From Rhodamnia argentea (lineage: Eukaryota > Streptophyta > Magnoliopsida > Myrtales > Myrtaceae), in NCBI RefSeq assembly GCF_020921035.1, contig NC_063160.1:9444501-9508500 (forward strand): a DNA stretch of 64,000 nucleotides, given 5' to 3'. This document shows positions 32,608 through 44,158 of the stretch, piece after piece. Position 1 is the first letter of the stretch; each line of letters starts with the position of its first letter. A model generated the notes under the pieces. The model worked only from the letters and a program-made list of their open reading frames with translations, was not told the origin of the DNA and did no database searches. A program made the translations under genes and the position numbers.

Positions 32608-35165
32608 TTAACATGGAGTAATACCAATAGGAGTACTACAGAAAGTATGCTTCTCTCTATCTACTACATTGGTAAACATGTCAGCTGCATTTTTTGAGCC
32701 ATCAATCTTTTGTAGCTTTAACTCGTTATCTTTCAATGCTGATTTCATGAAGTGATAACACTTCTTGATATGTCTAGTTCTTGAGTGATAAGCTGCATTC
32801 TTTGCTAAGTGCACTGCACTTTGACTATCACTCCATAGTATGCTCACTTGTTGCTTTCGATGTAGTTCCTCCAAGTAATCTTGTAACCACATGATTTCCT
32901 TAGACTCTTCTTGACTATCACTCCATAGTATGCTCACTGGCTGCTTTCGATGTAGTTCCTCCAAGTAATCTTGTAACCACATGATTTCCTTAGAGTCTTC
33001 CATGATCGCCATGTATTCTACTTACGTCGTTAATAGAGCCACTATTTTCTATAGTTGAGATACCCAACTCACTACTATACCGCAATCTGTAAATACATAT
33101 CCAGCGATACTCTTACCACTATCTCTATCACTCGAGTGATTTGCATCCACGTAACCTTGCAATTTTAGAGATGTACCTCCATAACAAAGAGAGTAATTTG
33201 ATGTACTTGCTAGATATCTCAATATCCATTTTCTTGCATGACAATGCTCTTTGCCCGAGTTTTCCAAATATTGACTCACAACTCCCACTGTTTGTACAAT
33301 GTCCGGTCTCGTGCTCACCATGGCATACATCAAACTTCCCACTACCGATATGTATGGAACTATCGCCATCTCATCTTTCAAAGCTTGAGTACTCGGATAC
33401 ACATCCTTGAAAAGTTTGAAGTGAGTTGCTAGAGGAGTCATAATTGGCTTTGCTTTATTCATGTTGAATCTCTTCAACACCTTGTTCACATAGTCTTCCC
33501 GCGATAACCATAATTTCTTATTTTTCCTATCCTTGATGATTTTCATGCCTAAAATCTTCTTGGCCTCTCCCAAGTCTTTCATAGCAAACCGCGATGCTAA
33601 CATCTTCTTTACTTCTACGATTCTCTTCATATTATAACTGGCCACTACCATGTCATCAACATATAAAGAGAGCTATACAATATCACCATCGCTATACTTT
33701 CAAAAGTAAATACAATGATTAGCCTCATAGTGTGCAAATCCTTTTTCTTCCCAAATTTTAAGTACCATTGTCGCGGGGCTTGCTTTAAGCCATACGAGCT
33801 TTTCTTCAAACGACACACCATGTGTTTTTTACCTTTGACCACAAAACCTTCAGGTTGCACCATGTATAACTCTTCATCTAGATTAGCATGCAAAAATGCT
33901 GTTTTTACATCTAATTGCTTGAGATGAAGATCCGTCGCTGCAACTATACTCAGCAAAACTCTTATTGATGTCATCTTCACTATTGGTGAAAATATCTCGG
34001 AGTAGTCGACCCCTTCTTTTTGAGAAAAGCTCTTTACTACAAGTCTCGCCTTGTATCTAATACTACCATCTGCTTCACTTTTGATCGTATACACCTACTT
34101 GTTTAACAAAGACTTTTTACCAATGCGCAACTCGGTCAACTCCCAAGTTTTGTTTCGTAGTAATAAGCTCATCTCGTCTTTCATAGCACGCACCCACTAC
34201 ATGTGAGATGTATCTTTCTTTGCCTCATCATAAGTCTCCGGCTCTCCCGAATCTGTATATAAGATATGGCTCGGAACAATATTAGCTGATGGATCAAAAA
34301 TTACCTTTGGCTTTCTTACAGGTGTAGATCTCCTCAAAACAGATACTTCGGGGTTGTTAGTTTGTTTTGGATCACTACATTCCTCTTAAACTGCCTGCTC
34401 ATTGATAATATGTTCATCTTGAACCTCCCCTTTAGGTGCACTCTGATCTGTTCGAATCATCTTCACAAGAATGTGTCTAGCTCAACATATTCTAGTTCTA
34501 CCGTGGTCTCATGCTCTATCCGACGATCTTTGTACATCTTTTCTTCGGGGAACGCCACATTCTGACTTCGAATGACTTTGTTATTCTCATAATCCCAAAG
34601 CCTATATCCATATTCATCGCCACCATATCCAATAAAGACATACTTTTGGGACTTAGCATTAAGCTTCTTACTATTCTCTTTGCCAATCAAAGCATATGCA
34701 ATGCAACCAAAAACTTTTAGATGTGAATAGTTGACCTTTTTACCCGACCACTGCTCTTACGGTATTCCTCCATCCAGCGCACTAGATGGACTCTTATTAA
34801 TTAAATATATAGCTGCATCAACTATAGCATCCCATAAGTGTAATGGGAGACCCGCTTGTAGTCTCATGCATCTTGCACACTTCAAAATAGTTTTGTTCAT
34901 CCTCTCGGCTATGCCATTCTCTTGAGGAGTTCTAGGAACAATCTTCAATTCATGTATGCCTTCTCGGCTCAAATATTCTGCAAATTCATTACTTGTATAT
35001 TCACCTCCATTATCGGACTTCAGAACTTTAATCCGATAACCTGTTTCTTTTTCTACCATGGTCTTCCATATTTTGAAAACCCCAAATACTTCTAATTTTT
35101 CTCTAAGAGCATAGACCCGAGTCTTTCTTATCGCATCATCAATGAAAGTGACAAAATACTTCTAT
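32608..35165 (-). pseudogene. Copia 1 pol: integrase C-part, RT and RNase H
   Basis: Minus-strand blocks in order: integrase SDNGGEYTSNEF and ERMNKTILKCARCMR (35059-34757); the connecting region with FIGYGGDEYGYRLWD (34690-34463); RT with YKARLVVKSFSQ, DVKTAFLHA and SYGLKQAPRQWY (34094-33645); LGEAKKILGM and TRPDIVQTVGVVSQYL (33651-33049); RNase H with KTRHI-like SRTRHIKKCYHF and KNAADMFT (33012-32608). A TAG replaces the usual Trp just before VYTIKSE, near 34095. The YVDD region is split by a frameshift near 33650-33720, and a 90 bp tandem duplication disrupts RNase H. The gene is non-functional. Confidence 0.88.
32821..33000. repeat. 90-bp tandem duplication inside copia RNase H
   Basis: Units 32821-32910 and 32911-33000 are nearly identical. 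They repeat 30 codons in frame, including KEIMWLQDYLEELHRKQ twice. Confidence 0.9.
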
Positions 35166-38073
35166 TGACACCTAAATTTTGATTTTTTAGCAAATCATTT
35201 ATTTAAGCATAAAATGAGAATTAGTCATAATTCTTGAAAAAATGACTTTTCATGCATTGCATATTTATTTTCTATTAGTCATACATGTCACTTGCATTTA
35301 GGATGAGTCAATTGAGTTTAATTTGGCAATGACTAGACCGGACTCGGCTTGAGAATCTCGATTATCGCAAGAGGAGGTGCCGAATTTTAATGGGCCAATG
35401 GGACTTAGTTTTGAGCTCAATTATGTCTATTCGGTCAGAATTTGATAATTAAGGTTTTCAGTTAAATGTTTGTTATTCGGAGAAATCTTAATTGGAGCCC
35501 AACAATTTGAGATGAACCCATAACGTGATTGAAAATTTCGGTCAAGGCTACCTCATGGGGACCTAATTTTAACTTCAAATTAGCCCATTCTGAACATTTA
35601 ATTGAGTGAAGCCTCCAGTTAATTATCCATTTAATTAACTAGAACCCAATTAGGCCCAAAATTACACTCTAAACCCACAAAAGAGGCCATTTTCGGCTAT
35701 TTCTTGCCCCATTACTCCATTTGGCCGAAAATTACATAGAGTCCTAGGAGATTTGGACTCTTCCAAACTTCAAGATTAATTACGAGTTTCATCAATTAAG
35801 GATTCTTATCTTAAAGAGTTTTATCGGATCATGGAACTTATCTAGCTAGAGTTCTAGTAGATGTGGACTCTTGTGATCCAATGGCTAATGACAAGTCCTA
35901 CTCTAGCTAGGGTTAGTGATCCAATGGACCCACTTAATTCCTACTCCTACTAGGACTTCAAGGACCAAGCTCTATATAATAAGCTCTTCACATTAACGTA
36001 GGGAGGCTGGACAAACCCTAAAAAATTTCGACACGTATAGAGCAAGGGCTGAATCTTGGTGCATCCACTCATCAAATCCGTGCATTAAGGCTGCCGTTTG
36101 AAGCTCGCACGATCAGCCCCATTCAGCCTTTGTGCCGTGCCCGGTTCGTGAGTTTTTTCAAACTCATCCGAAGCCACCCGAGTCCTCCACCGTTCATCCA
36201 AGCTGCTTCCTGTTCCAGCTTTTTGTTTGGATGCAAATCAGCCCTCTTTAGTGGTAAAAGAGCTTCCTTTTATTTTGATTCTCGAGACCTCACAAAGTAC
36301 CTCATATTGTGTTAGAATTTTGACGATTTCAGAGCCCGATTCGAATCAAAAGGGGACTGTTTCAAGCGGATATACAGCTTGTGCGTGTGCAGAATTTTAG
36401 CTTGGGAAAAGGTAATTTTTCTTGACCTTTGATTGCAATTTATGCTTGTTTATTTGGAAACTTGCATATATGTTCTAACACTTTGACGAACATACTTGAA
36501 TTGCAATTAAAGACGAAACTTGAACCCTTTTCAATCTAGTTTTGCTCAAAATCGAAAATCACCAATGGTAGGATGAAAATCTGATTTGTTTGAGAAGATA
36601 ATTCGTTCATAAGATAGGTTGAATTGTCATGATGTTCTTGAGAATTGCTTGACATCAATTAGAGAATATCTTTTCTCAAATAAAATTGTTCATCATTGTG
36701 GTGATCTAAATTGGATTGGGAAAAGATCAGATTTTTCTTTTTGTTGAATTAAAAAATCAATTTTTGGTAATAAATTCTATCATGGCCGAATGTCACACGT
36801 TGGAAGTCCTTGCTTGAAATTCCCATGTTGGTTGGTTGACTGGAACTTATCCATTGGGTGCTCGATCATAACCTCGTGTTGTTGATAGGAATTTGTGATT
36901 GTTCGACATTATCTCCTGGCGTGAATAAAGATTCGATCAAATTGAAATTTTATCTGATTTAGCTAAATTAGATAATTTTTTTTTACTCATGGATACAATT
37001 TTTTTTTAGCTAGTTGTTATCTTTAGCACATGCGAAACGATTTGGATGTTATATGTTGTTATCTTATCTTATCTCTGGTGAATTTTCTGAACACATTTGA
37101 TTAGAGATAAGGTTTGGTTGGATTGGATGTCTATCTATTTTTTTTATGAGGATTATCTAAAATTAAATTTTCAAATCTTAAATATAATTTCTCAAATTAA
37201 AAATGAATTGAATTTTTGGATGAGGAAAGGTCGGTCCCCAATCTCATAATTTCGGCCACCCCTCTCTAATTTTCGAAATTTCAAGTTCAATTGATTCATT
37301 TTATTTTATTTTTGTCGTGCTTGTTTGTTTTGATTTGTTATAAAATTTGCACATCTTTAAACAAACATGCCCATAATATATGCTCCCTATGTGCCTAGAC
37401 CCTTCAGAAAAATTAAATCACACGCCTTAGCCACGATTTTGTGGAATGGGATATGATTTAGTACAAAAATTCGTGTTCTACCATTTGGCGAGAAGGGACG
37501 TTGTTTTTCTATACATATATCCGCATACCGGCTCGAATCCTCAAGGATGTAGCGGATAAAATCTCGCTCTAGCCCGGATCTTTGGGAATGAGATGATTTT
37601 CAAAAAAATCGGAAGCTAAAAGGTATATTATGGGTGTTTTTGTTTATTTTTGTTCAAATTTTTGATTGCTTGTGAATGTTTTATTTTATTACCAAAAATA
37701 CCAAAAAAAAATCATCCTCTGGGCGCTTAATATATGGTCTTCATGTCACAATTTTCCAATTAATCATCGGATTCACATCGATCAATCGGAAGGGCTTTTT
37801 CATGAAATTGGTATCGAAAGGGCGTTAATTTTTCAATTAGCGTAACCAAGTTCCCGGACTCATTTTCTTTGGTTCGTAGAAATAAAATAGTTCTCCCTCT
37901 ATTTTATTAAAGTTTCTGATCAATCTTCCGTAAATGATTAGTGGCAGCTCCGATTAAATATTTTTTCATGAATAAACCTACGTTGCGATTCGGTAGGACT
38001 TGGGAGGGTCCGAATTAGGTTAGTTGATTTAATTAACCCGATAATCCGTTAGCCTAAATTTTAGGTCGCGACA
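35166..38073. mobile_element. 2.9-kb LTR-like insertion inside copia integrase
   Basis: It has TG...CA ends with imperfectly inverted termini: TGACACCTAAATTTTGA at the left and AAATTTTAGGTCGCGACA at the right. On one side the host integrase stops at TDMCGPTQELSYCGKR (minus, 38074). On the other it resumes with KYFVTFIDDA (35165), so removing this segment restores contiguous integrase homology. There is no open frame of note inside. Length, ends and lack of coding suggest a solo LTR of a large element, perhaps Ty3/gypsy. A clean 5 bp TSD is not visible. Confidence 0.6.
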
Positions 38074-38774
38074 ACCTCTTACCACAATAAGAGAGTTCTT
38101 GAGTTGGTCCGCACATATCGGTATGGATCAACTCTAGCTTTTGGCCTTTATTCTGTCGCCCATTTAATTGAAAACTAATAGCCTTTTGTTTTCCATAAAT
38201 GCAACTTTTATAGAAATCTAATTCAATTTTCTGTAAATCTGGAAGCAATTTTCTTGAGTGTAACTGCTTTACACCCTTTTCACCAAGATGTCCCAAATGA
38301 TAATACCAAAGAATAGACACATTACCTGTGGCCACTATAGTTGCAACCATATCACCGATATTGTTTCCCTGGAGAAGGTAAAGTGTACCCGTACGCTTTC
38401 CCTTTGCTACTACTCTTGCCCCCTGAGATTATCTTCCACTCTCCATATTCCAAAGTTGTTACCATGCCTTCTTAGTCAAGTTTACTAGTTGAAAACAGAT
38501 TTTTCTTCAACTCGGGAATATGTTTAGTTTCACACAAAATTAGATGTCTTTCACCCGATATGCTCACAATCACAGTTCCTTTTCCTACAATTGGACATAT
38601 GTGGCCGTTTCCCATAACCACTTGTCCAAAATCTCCACTAGCATAATTAGCACATATATTTTTTTGCGAGGTGCAATGAAAAAAAGCACTAGAGTCAAGA
38701 AACCACTTATCTGTTGTTAAGTCAAACACTGCGGATAAACACAAATTCTCTAGCAAAGGTTCATCGCTTAACAC
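38074..38774 (-). pseudogene. Copia 1 protease and GAG-pre-integrase region
   Basis: The minus-strand protease portion contains DKWFLDSSAFFHCTS and GNGHICPIVGKGTV (38774-38472). The usual LDSGA.SH motif reads LDSSAFFH, so the glycine after the active-site Ser is lost. The pre-integrase part has LWYYHLGHLGEKGVKQL and KSCIYGKQ, a degraded HH-CC zinc-binding domain (38350-38054). Frameshifts separate these blocks. Confidence 0.8.
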
Positions 38775-38795
38775 ATTAGCTCCATGATTCTCTTA

Positions 38796-39338
38796 TCATT
38801 GCTTCTTTTTATAGGCTTCACACTGAAATTTACAATGTCTTGTCTGCTGACAAAACCAGCACTTATCTTTTGCAACCTCTCTTTTCCCCCCGCATTGTAA
38901 CCCGTCACGCCCGCTGAATTTTCCTCTGCTTTTACTTCTCCCACGGTTCTCTACTGCTAGTGCCATTGAAGATGCAGATGCCGAAAAATTATCTCTACAT
39001 AAGACTTTCCTTCGCATCTCTTCATCCATGATATCGCTCACAAGCATCATTCGAGTGAAATCATCCTTCATGGTGCTCGAAATTTCCTGCACCGCAGTAT
39101 TGTAACTTTCCGAAAGGGAACATAAAAACAATAAAGTTTGTAGCTTCATATCCAGATTTATGCCTGCGGATTCTAACCGACCTGTAACTTGTGTGAAACT
39201 GTTAATATGCTCTGCAATAGAACCTCTGTCGGATAATTTCATATTAACCAACTTCTTTAGCAAAAATATCTGATTTGATGTGGATGATTTCTCATAGATA
39301 TTTGTTAGAATATCCATGACTTCTTTTGCAGTCTTCAC
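38796..39338 (-). pseudogene. Copia 1 gag with CCHC zinc knuckle
   Basis: The longest intact piece of the element, 180 codons. It contains a UBN2-type gag core (LKKLVNMKLSDRGSIAEHIN, then AGINLDMKLQTLLFLCSLSES) and an intact CX2CX4HX4C knuckle (CWFCQQTRHCKFQC). The N-terminal part, expected between 39338 and the LTR at 39651, is present only as frameshifted sequence. Confidence 0.85.
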
Positions 39339-39636
39339 TTTCGCGATGTGATATCCTAACTTTTTGGTCGGCCCTAGACGAATCGCACCTAATGCCTTTC
39401 GAACAAGAATTTTCCATCCCGATTATGCTATCGGATCTACTTCCACGAGTTCGGGTTTCCAACCCTCAAGTGGTGCATAGAGATCTTTCTGATAAAGATA
39501 GTCCTCTATTTGGAGTTTCCACCATCCGAAATCCTGCCCATCAAACTTATCGATTCTGATTTTATCTTCTACCATACTGTTTGCTTTCAATCTAATGTCA
39601 CCGAAAAACCCTCAATGTTTTCGATTGGCCAACCAA

Positions 39637-39649
39637 GCTCTGATACTAG
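39637..39649 (-). other. Copia 1 primer-binding site
   Basis: The minus strand immediately inside the 5' LTR reads TAGTATCAGAGC. This is the common plant PBS TGGTATCAGAGC (complementary to initiator tRNA-Met) with one change. Confidence 0.75.
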
Positions 39650-39650
39650 T

Positions 39651-39945
39651 TGTTAGGAATCGTGCACCAATTCCAAAATAATAATCCAAGCAAACAATCA
39701 ACACTAGCAGAATATAATCATAAAAAATCAGAATCGGAAGAACATACTAGAGAATTTGTTATCGAAGTTCACCCAAACTTGGGCTACGTCCCCACACGGA
39801 GGCACTCTGCGAATCCGCTAAATTCGAGAAAAGTGGGAATACAACTAGTGATCTTCTCACAAGATCGGGGTAAAAAAGAAATTTTGAACACTAAAAAATG
39901 TTGCCACGGCCTCTCTTTTCTTTTTTCCCTCTATTCGCTACTTTG

Positions 39946-39991
<46 letters not shown>

Positions 39992-40106
39992 GACAGTTGC
40001 TACCTTTTACATTGCTAATATAAGAGGTATAACTTTTAACCTAGGAGCAAAAAGGACAAAAGACAAAAAGGCTCTTAATGAAATATTTTGGCTTCACACG
40101 CCAACA
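39651..40106 (-). repeat. Copia 1 LTR, 5' in element sense
   Basis: 456 bp, partner of 32047-32500, with the same ends and with many scattered substitutions relative to it. It contains a (CT)n tract at 39951-39988, longer than in the other LTR. Confidence 0.9.
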
Positions 40107-40447
40107 TGATCTGGGGGAAGCCCTCGCCTATGGCTAGCCATGGTTTGCTAGTGACATCACCGGCCCATAGTTGGGAAAAAATAAGGAAGGAAAGAAAAGA
40201 AAAGAGAAGAAGAAGGAAAAAACAAAAAAAAGGGAATAAAAAATTTAGAAAAATTAAAAAATTGTCTGCGTTAGCTGGTCATGCCACGAGGACGACCGAT
40301 ATCCATGTCGATGTTTATTGGCCAAAATTGATCGAATAGAATGAGATAATACAAATGTAAAAGGTATAGAACAAATTGGTCCAATTGAAAAGTTTATGAC
40401 TGAATTAGTATAAATGTAATAAATTTAGGACTTTTTTGGTACATTCC
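40107..40447. mobile_element. Right part of the TIR element split by copia element 1 (copy 7b)
   Basis: It continues the GC-rich centre (CCCTCGCCTATGGCTAGCC), then the purine-rich mirror of the pyrimidine block, ATTGGCCAAAATTGATCG, and the right arm ending AGGACTTTTTTGGTAC. Together with 31755-32046 it makes one element of about 630 bp. Confidence 0.65.
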
Positions 40448-40489
40448 ATGCTGACTAGAAGACTAATAAAGATGTTAGCTCAATTGTAT

Positions 40490-40860
40490 CCGAGTAGTAA
40501 AGGTGGTAAAATGGGTCAAGAACCTATATTCTAACCCACATGTAAATGTGTGGGTCAAATGAATTAACAAACTTAAGTGGGGCATAAATGGATCACTTAA
40601 CAATTTAATGAATCTTAAATTAGTTTTAAATATGTCATAAATGGGCTACATATCTTAGCCATAAAAATGTTTTCTAATTTTTTATTTTTTAATTTTATTT
40701 ATTTTTTATTTTTTATTTTTTTCGGATTAGCATGGTGAGAGTCGCTGGCAGACCCTCGCTAGTCACATACCGCTAGTCACATACAAAGGCTGGCTGACCT
40801 TTGCCAACACCAGGCGAGGAGGGCCGACAGCCCTCGCCTGGGACCGGTGAGTAGGAAGGC
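40490..40860. mobile_element. Partial TIR-type element with GC-rich end
   Basis: The left end GGTGGTAAAATGGGTCAAG followed by short inverted words (AACCCACATGTAAATGTGTGGGTC) looks like a plant hAT-type terminus. The far end runs through a TTTTATTTTT block into a GC-rich patch (40735-40855) with CCCTCGC and GGCGAGG words. No matching right terminus was found. Confidence 0.35.
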
Positions 40861-42013
40861 AAACAATGTCTACTGTCATAAAGTTGATTAACTTCTAAAT
40901 ATTGGACGGACTTAAAAGGTGGATGCAGGTACGGTCCAAAGGAAGAAAAAGCCTGCTTGTTGGTTGATGACTTGGTAATTACGTCTTTGGTTTTTCTTCG
41001 TCCTACTCGTATTATAATAACTAAGGTGAAGTGGAAAACAGGGCAATACATAGTTCCAACTCATGTACGCGTTTTCTTGAAAGCAACTTAATAATTAGAT
41101 AATTACAAAAATTAAAATATAAAAAAATTACATAGTTGAATTCCAACCGAGAAACACATTGACACAAAAATGACATCGTTGCGAGGGGATGCTCGTAATG
41201 TGCAAATCCAATTTCTTACAAATCTATAATGCCAATTGTTTTATTTATGACATCGTGATCTTTAGCTTGAATTTTACGTGTTCATTAAAGTTATCGTGGT
41301 ACTACTTATTTGCCTGGTAAAGCCCGTATCTTAAAAAAGAAGGGGCTACGGTGAAAAGATCCGACAATTTAGGGCCTGCATGGTAACCATTCTCATTCTC
41401 TGATTCTGATTCTGAGAACAAAAAAAGATGAGAATCACATTTGGTAACGCAAATAAATTTGATTTTGATTATGTTCCTAGAATCAATTTTTGAGAATCGG
41501 AATCAGTTTTAGAACAAAATCCAGAACAAAAAAAAATTGATTCTGGAAAAAAGAATCACTTTAGAGAATTATAAAACAAAATGAAATCTCATATCTCTCA
41601 TTTTTCTCTTTCAGTTCTCTCATCACTTTTCTCTCAACCTAATAAAATAAAATAAAATTTAAAAAAATAACTTTTTTTTTAAAAAAATCACAAAAATTTA
41701 GAAAATCCCTAAAAATAGAATAAGCTTATATTATGCTAGTTTGACCTCATTTTCATCAATTTGGGCATAAATTTCCTAGATTTCACTCTTACGCAACAAA
41801 TGTCATAGAAGATGATGGCATCCAACATGTGGATGATAACATATATACTCGTAACCGTGCATCGCAAAATGTAGACATCTGCACGTGGAGTTGAAGCTAA
41901 CAGCCACTTGAATTTAGGACAAAAGCTGCAAAATGATAGTGAATGACTTGTACTTAATGACCCCTATATATTTCACGAAATCGGTTAAGTTAACGCGTTT
42001 GGATTGTACAAGC
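40861..42013. other. Intergenic with one short MITE-like remnant
   Basis: At 41365-41560 the words GCATGGTAACCATTCTCATTC and ATTTGGTAACGC flank repeated GATTCTGATTC/AGAATC stretches, as in common plant hAT MITEs. The right boundary is lost. No gene was recognised. Confidence 0.4.
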
Positions 42014-42021
42014 AACCCTGG

Positions 42022-42972
42022 GAGGAAAATTGTCCCAAAAAATCTCAAACCTATTGTAATTTTGCCAATTCAATCATATATCTTTTTTGTTTTGCCAATT
42101 GAGCCCTCACCTTTTCTACATTTTGCCAGTTCAGCCCATTTTGTTAATTTTAATCGGAAATTGCTGACGTGAATGTGTGTTGTCTTACGTGGCACGACCG
42201 GCATTGACGTTGACAATCTTTAATAATATTTTTATATTTATTTGGAAACTCTTATTTTATTTTTTTTCTTTTCTTTTCTTTTCTTTTCTTTATTTTTTGT
42301 CCTTATTGTGGTCAACGACCCTTGCCTAGATCCGGGCAAGGGTGCTTCATCCGCAGCCGTGATGGCCCTTTCCTAATCTGGATGAGGCCGAGCAAGGGTT
42401 GATGGGGCCTCGCCCATGGCCAGCGAGGGCTCGGCAATCCTCACTCGGTGGCTTGCGAGGTCCTTGCAACCCTCACCGACAACATTAAGAAAAGAAAAGA
42501 ATAGAAAAAAGAAAAAAGATAATAATCAATAAAAAATTTGAAACAGATCATAATATTATTATATTCGTCCACGTCGTGATGGCCCTTTCCTAATCTGGAT
42601 GAGGCTGAGCAAGGGTTGATGGGGCCTCGCCCATGGCCAGCGAGGGCTCGGCAATCCTCACTCGGTGGCTTGCGAGGTCCCCGCAACCCTCACCGACAAC
42701 ATTAAGAAAAGAAAAGAATAGAAAAAAGAAAAAAGATAATAATCAATAAAAAATTTGAAACAGATCATAATATTATTATATTCGTCAACGTCGGTGCCGG
42801 CTGTGCCATATAGGTTGGCGGGCATCCACGTTAGCTGTTTTCGGCTAAAATTGACTAAATGAGCTCAATTGACAAAACTTAAAAATGCTTAGGACTATTG
42901 GCAAAATCAAAATGTTTAAGATTGAATTGGCAAAAATTCAATATGTTGAAAACTTTTTGGACAATTTTCCCT
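42022..42972. mobile_element. TIR element of the GAAAATTGTC family with near-perfect 8-bp TSD (copy 8)
   Basis: The ends are GAGGAAAATTGTCCC and GGACAATTTTCCCT. They are bordered by AACCCTGG (42014-42021) and GACCCTGG (42973-42980), seven of eight bases alike. The arms carry CAATTCAATC and AATTTTAATCGG words. It is longer than the other copies because a 218 bp unit including the GC-rich centre is duplicated. There is no coding capacity. Confidence 0.8.
42358..42793. repeat. 218-bp tandem duplication inside TIR element copy 8
   Basis: Units begin CGTGATGGCCC at 42358 and 42576. They are almost identical through the GC-rich centre, the AAAAGAAAAG stretch and the ATTATTATATTCGTC end. Only a few differences were seen by eye. 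Confidence 0.9.
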
Positions 42973-42980
42973 GACCCTGG

Positions 42981-43740
42981 ATCATGATACCTCGTATGCA
43001 ATGGATGAAATTTGAACTTGCGATCTCTAGTTCCCATGCTGGGAAAGTCCCGACGCCTCAGCTAACTATGCCATTGTTAGGGTTTTATAGTAAATACAGA
43101 TGCCTAGCAAAGTCCTCTTTCTCGTCCTAAAACAAAACAATGCACAAAGAGTAATGCTTAATACACCAAGAGCCATTTATTTTGGGTGATGCCGCAGATT
43201 ATCATCTTACAACCAAAGCCTGTCTGATGGTCTTGGATACTCATTTTTGTAAACAGAGTCTAAGTGTATGCATCTACCAATTCTCGAATAAATCTCCAAA
43301 GCATTAAATGGCGATCCGTTTTCGGCTGCGACGCGATCGCATCTTTCCCAAAATCTTTTCCCTTCCCGCCACCGACAAGCCCGACTCCCACCCCAACAGT
43401 TGACATGTTTCTATGCTTTTAACAAAAGAAAAGGTTTGAATCGGACGCAACAAAGTCAAATAAACAAAGCATCTGATCGGGTGTGGAATCAAGATTCCCA
43501 GGAAAAATCCAAGTCAAACCCTGCTTAATTTAATCTTTATGAGCTGAAACTTAGGTTAAGTTAATCAAGGGTTTTGCATGAGCCTGAGTGAGCTGTGGTC
43601 CGAGGACGTAAACAGCTTGAGCTTGACCATGAAGTGCGCCGCCAAACGAGTGTCATGTGTCACGCTCGTCAATCCTACGCTTCGAGCTCAATTTTGTTAA
43701 TTGCACTTGTTAAGTCTCCTCCTTCTTTGATGCAAGACTC
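42981..43740. other. Upstream region of SKS gene 2
   Basis: No gene recognised. Short frames at 43304-43492 (-) and 43595-43897 (+) overlap the promoter and leader and carry no motif. Confidence 0.4.
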
Positions 43741-43745
43741 GTTTT

Positions 43746-43753
43746 TATATAAA
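43746..43753 (+). promoter_or_regulatory. Candidate TATA box of SKS gene 2
   Basis: TATATAAA is followed by AGACG. A likely 5'-UTR intron runs from the donor GTATGTTT at 43879 to the acceptor GTGCAG ending at 44122, leaving a short leader before the ATG at 44159. Both points are inferred from sequence alone. Confidence 0.5.
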
Positions 43754-44158
43754 GACGTGCATAGGTTTAACTCCTGGCACTACAGACTGACCTCGCGCAT
43801 CGTCGACCTCGTACCCTTTACCCCTCCATTTTCCCCTCTCCATCTGGTGGGGGAGGCTCTGATTAGTTCTCTCTACATCGGTATGTTTCGGTACTAGAGT
43901 TTCTGAGCTTCTCAGTTGCGACCTTTTCATTTTTAGTGGCTTTTCTAAGCTGCTTTGTTTTAGTAATTGATGCTGCCGTCACGACCGCCGCACATGTGTG
44001 GAATGTCATGTAAGGACCCATAACGAACATGGGTTATACTCAAAAATGTAACTTTAGGTGATGAATGCAAATTATTTCGGTGTTAACATGTATGGAAATG
44101 TCTCACTACTGCTACTGTGCAGAAATCTGAGAGCTGAGGAGACAAACGCTTGGCCAAA

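Larger units (their letters stand above)
32047..40106 (-). mobile_element. Ty1/copia retrotransposon 1, degenerate, nested
   Basis: The two LTRs (32047-32500 and 39651-40106) start TGTTAGGAATCG and end AACA. Read on the minus strand, the order is LTR, primer-binding site, gag, protease, integrase, RT, RNase H, polypurine tract, LTR, which is the copia order. The flanking five bases (AGATT and TGATC) share only GAT, so the TSD has decayed or was lost. A 2.9 kb insertion (35166-38073) interrupts the integrase. Stops and frameshifts show that it cannot encode an intact polyprotein. Confidence 0.9.
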
